Both the position numbers and the translations under genes were made by a program. From Legionella impletisoli (GTDB taxonomy: Bacteria > Pseudomonadota > Gammaproteobacteria > Legionellales > Legionellaceae): DNA of 64,000 nucleotides. The stretch covers positions 124,001-188,000 of the forward strand of contig NZ_CAAAIA010000006.1 in NCBI RefSeq assembly GCF_900639875.1, read 5' to 3'. The notes under the pieces are model-generated. The model saw nothing but the letters and a program-made list of their open reading frames with translations, made no database searches and was not told where the DNA came from. Below are positions 45,979-54,137 of this stretch, piece by piece (position 1 is the stretch's first letter; each line of letters opens with the position of its first letter).

Positions 45979-47385
45979 ATGAAACCATCATTACAGCTGA
46001 ATGTATCCACTCAGCTTACGCTTACCCCGCAATTACAACAAGCTATCCGTCTGCTTCAATTATCATCCATCGATTTACGTCAGGAAATTCTACAAGTACT
46101 GGAATCAAATCCTTTGCTGGAAGCCAGTATCGATGAAGCATACAAGACTTCTCTAGAAGAAGAGCTACTGGATAGAGAAGATGAGTTTAGCGATGTTCAA
46201 TGGTCTACTTTATATACGACTTCAAGTACCAGTAATTCACGTTTTAATGAAAGTGAATACATTTTTGAAAATCTTCATTGCACCAAAGAGAGCTTACAAG
46301 AGCATCTATTATGGCAAATTGATTTAACCCCCATGAGTGATATCGATCGAGCCATTGCAACCACGCTGGTTGATGCCATTGATGACAGTGGATTTTTAAC
46401 GTTAGAACTCCAAGACATTCATAAAAGTTTGAATTCAAAAGAGCTACCCATCGATATCAAAGAAATTGAAGCCGTATTGCATTTGATTCAGCACCTTGAT
46501 CCAGTCGGATGCGGTGCACAAAATCTAGCGGAGACCTTAATTATACAACTGAAGCACCTGCAAGAAAGCGTTCCCTACCGGGAGATAACAGAAAAAATAA
46601 TAGATGAACACATAGAGCTATTAGGCCAGCATAATTATCAAAAAATAAAAAATATATATAAAATTGATGATACGATTTTGGAGCAAGTCCTAAATAACAT
46701 CATGCATTTAAACCCAAGACCCGGTAGCCTAATTACTCAAACAGAGCCAGGTTATGTGATTCCAGATTTGATCGTCAAAAAGAACGGAAACCACTGGCAG
46801 GTTGCGCTAAACCCTGATACGCTGCCACAACTCAGCATTAATAATTCCTATGCATCCATGATTGAGCGAGCGAATAACAGCGTTGAAAATCAGTTTTTGA
46901 AAACCAATTTGCAAGAAGCACGCTGGCTTCTCAAGGGCATTCAAAGTCGACAAGACACGTTATTAAATGTTGCTCGGTTTATCGTAGAATTTCAAAACGA
47001 CTTTTTTGAGTATGGTGATGAGGCCATGAAACCGTTAATTTTAAACGATGTGGCATCTGCATTAGATATGCATGAATCGACTATTTCTCGAGTCACGACT
47101 CAAAAATACATACATACTCCTCGAGGAGTATTTGAATTGAAGTTCTTTTTTTCAAGTCATGTGTCCACCAACAGTGGCGGAGAATGCTCCTCCACTGCAA
47201 TCCGGGCATTCATTAAAAAATTAATTGCTGCAGAAAATCCACAGAAACCTTTAAGTGATAATAAGCTTGTCAAACTTATTGCGGAGCAGGGTATTAAAAT
47301 TGCTCGCCGTACCGTGGCGAAATATCGTGAAGAATTAGGAATTCCACCTTCTTTCGAGCGCAAACAAATTCGTAGTTCGTATTAA
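45979..47385 (+). CDS. rpoN: RNA polymerase sigma-54 factor
   Basis: Sigma-54 directs transcription of flagellar and nitrogen-related genes with AAA+ activators. The Gln-rich region I is visible (LNVSTQLTLTPQLQQAIRLL), then an acidic region II and the core-binding domain. These are followed by the HTH (DVASALDMHESTISRVTTQK) and the RpoN box ARRTVAKYREELGIP near the end. 468 residues. It heads the conserved rpoN-hpf-ptsN-npr cluster. In Legionella sigma-54 works with FleQ in flagellum control. Confidence 0.96.
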   Translation: MKPSLQLNVSTQLTLTPQLQQAIRLLQLSSIDLRQEILQVLESNPLLEASIDEAYKTSLEEELLDREDEFSDVQWSTLYTTSSTSNSRFNESEYIFENLHCTKESLQEHLLWQIDLTPMSDIDRAIATTLVDAIDDSGFLTLELQDIHKSLNSKELPIDIKEIEAVLHLIQHLDPVGCGAQNLAETLIIQLKHLQESVPYREITEKIIDEHIELLGQHNYQKIKNIYKIDDTILEQVLNNIMHLNPRPGSLITQTEPGYVIPDLIVKKNGNHWQVALNPDTLPQLSINNSYASMIERANNSVENQFLKTNLQEARWLLKGIQSRQDTLLNVARFIVEFQNDFFEYGDEAMKPLILNDVASALDMHESTISRVTTQKYIHTPRGVFELKFFFSSHVSTNSGGECSSTAIRAFIKKLIAAENPQKPLSDNKLVKLIAEQGIKIARRTVAKYREELGIPPSFERKQIRSSY

Positions 47386-47405
47386 CTTCAGTAAAGGAGA
47401 GCGTT

Positions 47406-47699
47406 ATGCAAATCAATTTAACCGGTCATAGAATGGAAGTTACGCCAGCGCTTAGGAACTTCACGCAAGAAAAATTTGATAAATTGGAAAAACATTTTGA
47501 TAAAATTATGGCCATTAACGTCGTTTTTGATGTTGAAAAATTACGACAAATTGCCGAAGCAACGGTTTTAGTGGCTAAAGGTGAGTTGCATGCAAGTTCC
47601 GAATCCGAGGATCTATATACTGCAATTGATAATCTCGTAGATAAGTTAGATAGACAATTAATCAAGCATAAAGAAAAATTACGTAACCATCGTGAATAA
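47406..47699 (+). CDS. hpf: Ribosome hibernation promoting factor
   Basis: A 97-residue HPF of the short type. It starts MQINLTGHRMEVTPALRNFT and has the family core KLEKHFDKIMAINVVFDVEK and SEDLYTAIDNLVDKLDRQL. It binds 70S ribosomes in stationary phase and promotes 100S dimers. It lies 20 bp after rpoN, with an AAAGGAGAG site. Confidence 0.95.
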   Translation: MQINLTGHRMEVTPALRNFTQEKFDKLEKHFDKIMAINVVFDVEKLRQIAEATVLVAKGELHASSESEDLYTAIDNLVDKLDRQLIKHKEKLRNHRE

Positions 47700-47719
47700 A
47701 ATTTATCTTAAGTTTCTTA

Positions 47720-47749
47720 AAACGCCAAGGAGATCTTGGCGTTTTTTTT
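47720..47749 (+). terminator. Intrinsic terminator after hpf
   Basis: AACGCCAAG and CTTGGCGTT form a 9-bp stem with a short loop, followed by a run of eight T residues. It separates rpoN-hpf from ptsN. Confidence 0.88.
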
Positions 47750-47882
47750 AGACTCTATGTTTAGTCAGATCTTAAGGCTCTGATGACGTAGCAAAGCGTA
47801 ATCGGTTAATAGGATAGAGGAGGTTGTTTAAACACCGTTTTTTCAAGTAAAATATGCACATTTTTGATCTGTATTAAATTTT

Positions 47883-48374
47883 ATGTCATTTCGAACGTTT
47901 CTCGATCCGAATCGGATATGTATTGACTCAGCCGCACAAAGCAAAACAGCGGTATTACTAAAAATCAGTCAGCTTCTAAGTCAAACTCATCCTGATTTAG
48001 AAGTTGAGTCCTTATTTGATGCCTTCTGGAGACGAGATAGTCTAGGAAGTACGGCAATTGGACATGGGATTATTATTCCTCATATCCGAAGTGCACTCAT
48101 TAACCACACGCTTGGGTGCTTTATTAAACTACAACATCCTGTTGATTTTGGTGCTGAAGATAAACAACCCATTGATTTGGTATTTGGATTGATTGGGCCA
48201 CAAGAAAATCCTAAAGAGCATTTGCAGATTCTTAAAAGCATCATCAAGCATGTGAGTAAAACAGAGTTTCGTCAAGCTTGTCGCTTAGCTAAAGATAACG
48301 AGACCTTGCAGCGCATCTTTTATCAAGAAACAGAACGATTAGCTACAAACGAATTAGAATCATTAGAACTTTAA
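47883..48374 (+). CDS. ptsN: PTS-Ntr EIIA component PtsN
   Basis: Phosphoryl acceptor of the nitrogen-related phosphotransferase system. The active-site histidine lies in STAIGHGIIIPHIRS; FIKLQHPVDFGAEDKQPIDLVF is the family core. 163 residues. The regulatory PTS-Ntr controls potassium and stress responses rather than sugar transport. A strong terminator separates it from hpf, so it needs its own promoter, not clearly recognised. Confidence 0.94.
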   Translation: MSFRTFLDPNRICIDSAAQSKTAVLLKISQLLSQTHPDLEVESLFDAFWRRDSLGSTAIGHGIIIPHIRSALINHTLGCFIKLQHPVDFGAEDKQPIDLVFGLIGPQENPKEHLQILKSIIKHVSKTEFRQACRLAKDNETLQRIFYQETERLATNELESLEL

Positions 48375-48460
48375 TATCCCATGCTATTTAAGACAGGAAT
48401 CGTGGGTCAAAAGCAAATTCAATTGCAGCGGTTAATAGTCCGTGCTACATTGTAGCCGCT

Positions 48461-48730
48461 ATGATTAAAACCACACTCCCAATTATCAATACCTTAGGAT
48501 TACATGCAAGAGCTTCTGCAAAGTTCGTGGCTACGGCTGCACGATATCAAAGCCACATTGAAGTCAGCAAAGGCGCTCAAACTGTAAACGGTAAGAGCAT
48601 TATGGGGGTCATGATGCTTGCTGCAAATAAGGGCAGTGAGTTAACGCTGCAAATTGATGGTCCAGATGAGGCCGAAATGACTAAAGCACTGGTCGATTTA
48701 ATCAATAATCGCTTCGGCGAACCTGAGTAA
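48461..48730 (+). CDS. npr: HPr-like phosphocarrier NPr
   Basis: An 89-residue HPr-fold protein with the phosphorylated His in LGLHARASAKFVATA and the partner region GKSIMGVMMLAANKGSELTL. It passes phosphate between EI-Ntr and PtsN. In E. coli rapZ lies between ptsN and npr; here the two are separated only by 86 bp of non-coding DNA. No Shine-Dalgarno is seen; instead a hairpin-forming sequence (AGCGGTTA...TAGCCGCT) ends right at the ATG. Confidence 0.92.
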   Translation: MIKTTLPIINTLGLHARASAKFVATAARYQSHIEVSKGAQTVNGKSIMGVMMLAANKGSELTLQIDGPDEAEMTKALVDLINNRFGEPE

Positions 48731-48732
48731 TA

Positions 48733-48748
48733 TATACCCGTAATCTTT
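48733..48748. repeat. Solo end of the 27.5-kb palindromic MITE family
   Basis: TATACCCGTAATCTTT is identical to the first 16 bp of the element at 27478-27632. It lies between npr and pssA and supplies part of the pssA stop codon. Confidence 0.7.
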
Positions 48749-49532
48749 AAGACTCCGCGTCTTCTTTTTGTTTCCCATTTCCTCCTTGTCGTCGTTGTTT
48801 ACGCACCCTCTGTAAGGCAAGTAAGGTCTGTGTAGGGCCTGATAACGCATAAACCAGGGAGCCTATAAACAACACTAATGCTGGATAAGCGGCTATTGCT
48901 ACAAACAAGATAACCGTAAGAAGGATGTATAAAAAGGGAACTTTTCCTTTAAAATCGATTTGCTTAAAACTGTAATAGCGAATATTACTTACCATGAGAA
49001 TCGCGGTAAATACAGAAATAACCACAGCAATGAGTGCAATGAGTACATGACGCCATTCATTCTGATAGCATAACCATACAAACGAGGAAACAATCGCAGC
49101 ACCAGGAGGACATGCTAAACCTTGAAAATGCGTTTTATCTTCCGAATTCAATTGAGTATTGAATCGAGCCAGCCTTAAAGCCACCGCGGCCGTGTATAAA
49201 AATGCAACCAACCAACCAAATTTGCCAAGCGACTGTAAGCTCCAGCTATAGAGCAATAAAGCCGGGGCAACCCCAAACGTCACCATATCGGATAAGCTAT
49301 CGTATTCTGCACCAAATGCGGACTGAGTATTCGTTAGGCGAGCGATTCTACCATCCAAGCCATCTGCAATCATACCAACAAAAATTGCAATTACAGCCGA
49401 TTCAAAGTGCCCTTTCATTGAAGCGACAATAGAATAAAAAGCGGCAAATAAGCTTGACGTAGTTAATAAGTTGGGTAATAGGTATATTCCAGAATGATGC
49501 TCTTTGCCCAAATGACTTTTATTTTTCGCCAC
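48747..49532 (-). CDS. pssA: CDP-diacylglycerol--serine O-phosphatidyltransferase
   Basis: Integral membrane CDP-alcohol phosphotransferase that makes phosphatidylserine, the precursor of phosphatidylethanolamine. The catalytic motif is DGLDGRIARLTNTQSAFGAEYDSLSDMVTFG (D..DG.AR...G...D...D), after two membrane helices; several more helices follow and the C-terminal tail is basic (QRVRKQRRQGGNGKQK). 261 residues, the bacillus-type (subclass II) enzyme rather than the E. coli type. Its stop codon overlaps a solo MITE end. Confidence 0.93.
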   Translation of the reverse strand: MAKNKSHLGKEHHSGIYLLPNLLTTSSLFAAFYSIVASMKGHFESAVIAIFVGMIADGLDGRIARLTNTQSAFGAEYDSLSDMVTFGVAPALLLYSWSLQSLGKFGWLVAFLYTAAVALRLARFNTQLNSEDKTHFQGLACPPGAAIVSSFVWLCYQNEWRHVLIALIAVVISVFTAILMVSNIRYYSFKQIDFKGKVPFLYILLTVILFVAIAAYPALVLFIGSLVYALSGPTQTLLALQRVRKQRRQGGNGKQKEDAES

Positions 49533-49717
49533 AATAAACCTCTTTAATCTACAAACGAATAAATGCTAGCATATCACCGCTAGACCTGCTATCACTGGCT
49601 TAAAATACTAGGAGAAGATCTATCTGCCAATATGTTTTCTCAAATCTGAAAAGATATATTTAAGAACCCCAAGCCATGGTGCTATACTATACATACTGTG
49701 TTTATTATGCATTAATA

Positions 49718-49999
49718 ATGACGAAATCAAAAGATAAAAAAATTGTAATTGAAGGGGTTACTCCTCAAGGGAAAGCATTTCGTCCAAGCGATTGGGCAGA
49801 GCGAATGAGTGGCACGATGGCTACGTTTAAAAATAGCCGCATTCATTATTCTCCCCTTCTACAACCCAGTGTAAACCACGACGGCTACAAATGTGTGCTG
49901 TTAGATCCGAAGCTAAAAGAATCTAGCCCTGATGTTTATCAAGCCATTTTAGATTTCGCAAGAACTAATAATCTTAAAATATGCGGTGAAGAAGATTAA
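49718..49999 (+). CDS. DUF3579 family protein
   Basis: A 93-residue protein with the DUF3579 pattern: IVIEGVTPQGKAFRPSDWAERMSG, YSPLLQPSVNHDGYKCVLLDP, DVYQAILDFARTNNL. ATG 49718 is the likely start; the frame is open to 49676. Function unknown; the family is widespread in beta- and gammaproteobacteria. Convergent with the gene at 50075, with a perfect inverted repeat between. Confidence 0.82.
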   Translation: MTKSKDKKIVIEGVTPQGKAFRPSDWAERMSGTMATFKNSRIHYSPLLQPSVNHDGYKCVLLDPKLKESSPDVYQAILDFARTNNLKICGEED

Positions 50000-50001
50000 A
50001 T

Positions 50002-50058
50002 CCGACATTTTGCACTGGCGTCTTTTTTGCTAAAAAATACTGTGGTGCAAAATGTCGG
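50002..50058. terminator. Perfect 14-bp inverted repeat between convergent genes
   Basis: CCGACATTTTGCAC (50002-50015) is repeated inverted as GTGCAAAATGTCGG (50045-50058) around a loop that contains T6 and A6 runs. It can form a long hairpin in either transcript and probably terminates both genes; a mini inverted-repeat element is the alternative. Confidence 0.6.
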
Positions 50059-50074
50059 TTAAATTCATCCTTTA

Positions 50075-50596
50075 TTATTTTAAGGATAGATATACATCGT
50101 ATTGGCCATGCTCGCCAAATAATTCAAATTTTTGTATATCTCCTTTTTTACCTGCGATGGTAACCGGACCAACCGAACGATTGGGGATAGTCCAATGGAC
50201 TTGTAATTGACCATTTTTATTTTTTAATTCCACCCGAATCAATCCTATCAAATCATCAGGATTGATTGGGGTGGGATCCTCATCCATAAGCGCAAGGAGC
50301 AAAATAACCGTTTCATTGGGTTGAATCGGTTCAGACCACAAGATAACTTCTTTAATTTTAGAGCTGAGTAAAGAAGGCCAATGAATGGGATGCTTCGGGA
50401 TCCGAAAAAATTCTCTAGGTTGGTTGGCCCGAATGACACTCACATCAAAATAGAGCTCATCTCCTCCCTGTTCATGTGCTCGGACGGTATCAATGTGAGT
50501 CAGGATAATACTTGGTTTGAGTACCGTTGCTTTATCTGCGTGAACGATAGGTATTAAGAAAAATGCGAATAATAATCCCCACACGTTCCATTTCAT
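50075..50596 (-). CDS. Exported protein of unknown function, partner of IcmC-like gene
   Basis: A 173-residue protein with a signal peptide (WNVWGLLFAFFLIPIVHA) and a beta-rich mature domain (LYFDVSVIRANQPREFFRIP, EVILWSEPIQPNETVILLLAL, GLIRVELKNKNGQLQVHW, YDVYLSLK). An AGGAG site 5 bp before ATG 50596 fixes the start. It begins 30 bp after the IcmC-like gene and is probably its operon partner in the envelope. No family recognised; it might be periplasmic and act with the secretion-type membrane protein. Confidence 0.7.
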   Translation of the reverse strand: MKWNVWGLLFAFFLIPIVHADKATVLKPSIILTHIDTVRAHEQGGDELYFDVSVIRANQPREFFRIPKHPIHWPSLLSSKIKEVILWSEPIQPNETVILLLALMDEDPTPINPDDLIGLIRVELKNKNGQLQVHWTIPNRSVGPVTIAGKKGDIQKFELFGEHGQYDVYLSLK

Positions 50597-50626
50597 ATAT
50601 ACTCCTTGTTCAAACATTGCTAAGAA

Positions 50627-51154
50627 TTAGCTGGTCATCGATTTGGTTAAGCTAAATAATCTATCGGTTACATAATTTAGCACTTCAACCGAGCCTTCAA
50701 AATTTACTGCCAAAACACCCGCGCACAAAAACGCAAGTCCCTTAGGGCCATGCTGTACACCTGGCTCACTGGCATGCACCAATAACACACAGCCTCGCAC
50801 AAACCAAATAAGTCCCGCCGTTTTGATTAAGATCCGCATTGAATTATAAATATCATAAGGATTATAACTGGTATATTGCAAAATATTTCCAGTTCCAAAC
50901 GCTGTATTACTTAATACGGTCACAGCCGAAGGCAAAAAAATCAGCGCGGACCCCCCTAAAAAATAAGCAAGAGGAACAAACCCTTTTTCATGCGACCCAC
51001 CGCTCGCACGAGCATCCGCGATTTGGCGAAGCTTTGAGATTGCGGTCATCATCATCAAAATACCGATTAAATATCCAAGGCCAGTGATTAATTCTTGAAC
51101 TGGTAAGAGTGATTGGCTTAAATTTGCAATCATTTTGACAATATCAGCATTCAT
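50627..51154 (-). CDS. IcmC/DotE-like type IVB secretion membrane protein
   Basis: A 175-residue membrane protein with three to four helices (LITGLGYLIGILMMMTAI, LAYFLGGSALIFLPSAVTVL, ILIKTAGLIWFVRGCVLLVH, GLAFLCAGVLAVNFEG). The block AGLIWFVRGCVLLVHASEPG, then the GPKG-x-AF stretch and LAVNFEGSVEVLNYV are characteristic of IcmC/DotE and the related IcmD/DotP/DotV group of the Dot/Icm system. No other dot/icm gene is near, so this is likely a paralogue outside the main loci. Assigned from remembered family motifs. Confidence 0.75.
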   Translation of the reverse strand: MNADIVKMIANLSQSLLPVQELITGLGYLIGILMMMTAISKLRQIADARASGGSHEKGFVPLAYFLGGSALIFLPSAVTVLSNTAFGTGNILQYTSYNPYDIYNSMRILIKTAGLIWFVRGCVLLVHASEPGVQHGPKGLAFLCAGVLAVNFEGSVEVLNYVTDRLFSLTKSMTS

Positions 51155-51235
51155 ATATTTATTATATACTCATAGCGATTTATTGTATTCCTAGCGCAAG
51201 CTTTGCATTTATAAAGCAAATATACCAATTAATGC

Positions 51236-51263
51236 TTGCAATGTTTAAAATTTTCTCTATATT
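51236..51263 (+). promoter_or_regulatory. Putative sigma-70 promoter of the flavin reductase gene
   Basis: TTGCAA (51236-51241) and TATATT (51258-51263) with a 16-bp spacer, 33 bp before the ATG at 51296, in a very AT-rich stretch. Confidence 0.4.
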
Positions 51264-51295
51264 AGAGAGCTTTAATCAATCGAACGTTATTACTT

Positions 51296-52033
51296 ATGCC
51301 GGTTAAAACTTTTCCCGTCGTTTTGGAAGAAGCATTGATGCTATCTCCCAACGTTAAACATTTTATATTTCGAAGCGATTTAAACCCCGCTTTTGACTTC
51401 ATACCTGGCCAATTCATAACCATCCATTTTGAGCGTGACGGTAAGATCTTAAGAAGAAGCTACAGTATCGCTAATGTGCCAGAACAAAACAACATTATTG
51501 AATTTGCGGCAGGCTTTGTAGAGGGAGGGCCTGGCAGCGATTTATTATTTAATTTAAAACCGGGGGATGCCATCGACATTAATGGACCTTTTGGTCGGTT
51601 AATTCTAAAAGATGAAGTGCCTAAGCGCTACATTTTTGTAGCTACCAGCACAGGAATTACCCCTTATCGTGCTATGTTGCCGGCGTTGCAAAAAAGATTA
51701 GAAGAAAATAAATTACTAGAAGTCGTTATTTTGCAAGGCGTTCAAAAGCGCGAAGACATCCTGTATGGCGATGAATTCTTGCGGTTTGCAAAAGAGCACC
51801 CAAGGGTATCCTTTTTTGCTCACTTAAGTCGTGAAAATGAACATCACTTATTGGATCATGAGCGGCGCGGTTATGTTCAGACTGCTTTTCCAACGCTTGC
51901 TTTAAATCCTGAACAGGATTTGGTTTATCTTTGTGGTAATCCAGGTATGATTGACGAATCCTTTGCCTATCTAAAGGATAAAGGGTTTGATATGCAACGC
52001 ATTGTACGGGAGAAATACATCTCTTCTAAGTAA
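51296..52033 (+). CDS. FAD-dependent ferredoxin/flavodoxin-NADP+ reductase-like protein
   Basis: A two-domain FNR-fold reductase of 245 residues. The FAD-binding motif is RRSYSIANVP, followed by GGPGSDLLFNLKPGDAIDINGPFG; the NAD(P)-binding part has VATSTGITPYRAMLPAL and the C-terminal VYLCGNPGMIDE. No iron-sulfur domain is attached. It probably moves electrons between NAD(P)H and a small carrier, but the partner is not in the window. fpr is a possible name, not used because the ending differs from typical Fpr. Confidence 0.8.
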   Translation: MPVKTFPVVLEEALMLSPNVKHFIFRSDLNPAFDFIPGQFITIHFERDGKILRRSYSIANVPEQNNIIEFAAGFVEGGPGSDLLFNLKPGDAIDINGPFGRLILKDEVPKRYIFVATSTGITPYRAMLPALQKRLEENKLLEVVILQGVQKREDILYGDEFLRFAKEHPRVSFFAHLSRENEHHLLDHERRGYVQTAFPTLALNPEQDLVYLCGNPGMIDESFAYLKDKGFDMQRIVREKYISSK

Positions 52034-52113
52034 ACGATAAAAAATCAAGTGGCGAAAAAACCAGTATCTTTATGTAGAATGGGTATATAACAATAACAGG
52101 AGAAAATCAGGCC

Positions 52114-53127
52114 ATGCAATTTGATGAACTAAGCACAACCATTGAACAGATGTTGCAAGAAGGCAAAGGAATTTTAGCTGCGGATGAGAGCACAGGTACT
52201 ATCGGTAAGCGATTTGCCTCTATAAATGTAGAGAATAACGAAACAAACCGTCGTGATTATCGTCTCTTATTGGCCACCACCCCTAATTTAGAAGATTATA
52301 TTTATGGGGTCATTTTATACGAAGAAACCTTAACTCAGAAAGATGAATCCGGTACACCTATTCCAGAGCTATTCCGTCAAAAGGGTATTATACCTGGCAT
52401 TAAAGTGGATAAAGGTCTAGTGGAACTAGCGAATACAGATGAAAAAGTCACCCAAGGATTAGATGGGTTATCTGAACGCTTACAACACTACAGACAGCTT
52501 GGTGCTCGTTTTGCAAAATGGCGCAATGTTTATTCCATATCCGACTTCACCCCAAGCCTCACCGCCATTAAAGCTGGTGCAGAGAATTTGGCACGTTATG
52601 CTGCTTGTTGCCAAGCTCAAGGTATTGTTCCTATTGTAGAGCCTGAAGTATTAATGGATGGAGAGCACTCGATTGAGCATTGTGCTGAAGCCTCTGAACT
52701 GGTATTGCATGAATTATTCCATGCTTTATTTATTCATCAAGTTTCACTTGAGCATATTATTTTAAAACCAAGCATGGTCACAAGCGGGAAAAAAGCAAAT
52801 CCTTTCAGCTCTCCAGAAGAAATAGCTGATTTTACATTAAGTGTTTTCCGTAACCATGTTCCAGCTGCGGTTCCAAGTATTAACTTCCTATCCGGTGGAC
52901 AAAGTCCTGTTCAAGCAACAGAAAATTTGAATGCGATTAACAGCTATGAAGAACAACCCTGGTTGTTAAGTTTCTCCTATGGACGCGCGCTGCAAGAAGA
53001 TTGCTTAAACACATGGAAAGGAAAACAAGAAAATATTGAAGCCGCTCAGGCTGCGCTTTTAAAACGCGCGAAATTAAATAGCTTGGCCAGTATTGGCGAA
53101 TATACACCCGATATGGAAAACATATAA
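52114..53127 (+). CDS. fba: Class I fructose-bisphosphate aldolase
   Basis: Schiff-base aldolase of the animal/plant type, cleaving fructose-1,6-bisphosphate. Hallmarks are GILAADESTGTIGKRF near the N-terminus, GARFAKWRNVYSI, EPEVLMDGEHSIE, and the Schiff-base lysine in HIILKPSMVTSG; FLSGGQSP is the phosphate site. 337 residues. Most gammaproteobacteria use the class II enzyme; class I of this kind occurs in Legionella and some others. A 16-bp perfect hairpin follows the stop. Confidence 0.93.
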   Translation: MQFDELSTTIEQMLQEGKGILAADESTGTIGKRFASINVENNETNRRDYRLLLATTPNLEDYIYGVILYEETLTQKDESGTPIPELFRQKGIIPGIKVDKGLVELANTDEKVTQGLDGLSERLQHYRQLGARFAKWRNVYSISDFTPSLTAIKAGAENLARYAACCQAQGIVPIVEPEVLMDGEHSIEHCAEASELVLHELFHALFIHQVSLEHIILKPSMVTSGKKANPFSSPEEIADFTLSVFRNHVPAAVPSINFLSGGQSPVQATENLNAINSYEEQPWLLSFSYGRALQEDCLNTWKGKQENIEAAQAALLKRAKLNSLASIGEYTPDMENI

Positions 53128-53128
53128 C

Positions 53129-53166
53129 TTACAAGGAGCTTGTAGTCTAGTACAAGCTCCTTGTAA
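53129..53166. terminator. Strong hairpin after fba
   Basis: TTACAAGGAGCTTGTA and TACAAGCTCCTTGTAA form a perfect 16-bp stem with a 6-nt loop; only CTTT follows, so termination may rely on stem strength. It lies between the convergent fba and EEP genes. Confidence 0.7.
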
Positions 53167-53225
53167 CTTTAGAATTGCATCTTGTTTGCAAACAAAGAAA
53201 AAAGCAATCCTTTGTGCGTTTTTTC

Positions 53226-53999
53226 TTAATCATCTGATTTTAATGAAAATTTCGCAAATAACGGGACATGATCAGATAACATTCGCCACGGCTTTCCTTG
53301 CAAACATTGGACTTCATCCACCTCCATTCCTCTAAAATATACACGATCGATGCACAAAGATGGCCGAATCGCAGGAAAAGAGCGTGCATGTTGACCTTCC
53401 ACTGAAAAAAACGCCTCCTCAATCTGCAACTCATTTTCTAAAGGCTTAGTTAAATGCATCCGCCAATCGTTAAAATCACCAGCCATCAATAAGGGCTCAT
53501 CTTCGGGCACGGCTTCACTGATTCGCTCCATTAACGCTTTGCATTGTTCTTTTCGTTCGGCTTTAAATAAGCCAAGGTGCACACAAAGCAGATGCACTTT
53601 GGTTTTGAGTTCATCCTGTAAATGAAGCTGACAGTGTAAAATCCCACGGGATGCGCGGTTAATCGTTGAAAGATTAATGTTTTCAAACGCATCAAAAGGT
53701 AACTTACTCAAAATTGCATTACCATGATGTCCTGATTGATAAACTGCGTTTTTGGCATAGACATAATGAGGCCAAATTTTTTCTGCAATGTATTCAAACT
53801 GTGGCGTCTCAGGCCAAGCGTCAATTCTTCTTTCACGACGGCGATGTTCGCCCTGCACTTCTTGTAAAAAAACAAAATCAGGATTTAAATTTTTTATCGC
53901 ATCGCGCATTTCAGGAAGCAAAAAACGTACTTTTCCTACCCCAAATCCTTTATGGATGTTGTAAGTGATTAATGAAACTGTACGCTTTGAAGAGTGCAT
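53226..53999 (-). CDS. Endonuclease/exonuclease/phosphatase (EEP) family protein
   Basis: A 257-residue DNase I-fold hydrolase without signal peptide or membrane helix. Catalytic landmarks are TYNIHKG, FVFLQEV, LLCVHLGLF, LLMAGDFNDWR, IDRVYF and LSDHVPLFAKF, covering the metal and His/Asp residues of the family. Such proteins cleave phosphodiester bonds in DNA or lipids/sphingomyelin. Cytoplasmic location points to nucleic acid or nucleotide substrates. ATG 53999 chosen; TTG 54005 is possible. Confidence 0.85.
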   Translation of the reverse strand: MHSSKRTVSLITYNIHKGFGVGKVRFLLPEMRDAIKNLNPDFVFLQEVQGEHRRRERRIDAWPETPQFEYIAEKIWPHYVYAKNAVYQSGHHGNAILSKLPFDAFENINLSTINRASRGILHCQLHLQDELKTKVHLLCVHLGLFKAERKEQCKALMERISEAVPEDEPLLMAGDFNDWRMHLTKPLENELQIEEAFFSVEGQHARSFPAIRPSLCIDRVYFRGMEVDEVQCLQGKPWRMLSDHVPLFAKFSLKSDD

Positions 54000-54081
54000 G
54001 TTCAAATACCTAAAGATTTTTATGCTTTCATTAATTATTGTAAACTGCTAAATGAGAAAAACCAGAATTTAAATACAAAAA

Positions 54082-54110
54082 AAGATAGCCTGTAAACAAT
54101 AGGCTATCTT
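54082..54110 (-). terminator. Intrinsic terminator of the ProA-like gene
   Basis: On the minus strand AAGATAGCCT / AGGCTATCTT form a perfect 10-bp stem with a 9-nt loop, followed by a T run (plus-strand A run at 54077-54083). Located just after the protease gene stop. Confidence 0.82.
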
Positions 54111-54137
54111 GTGCTGAGTCCTATAGCTTACCTAAAC

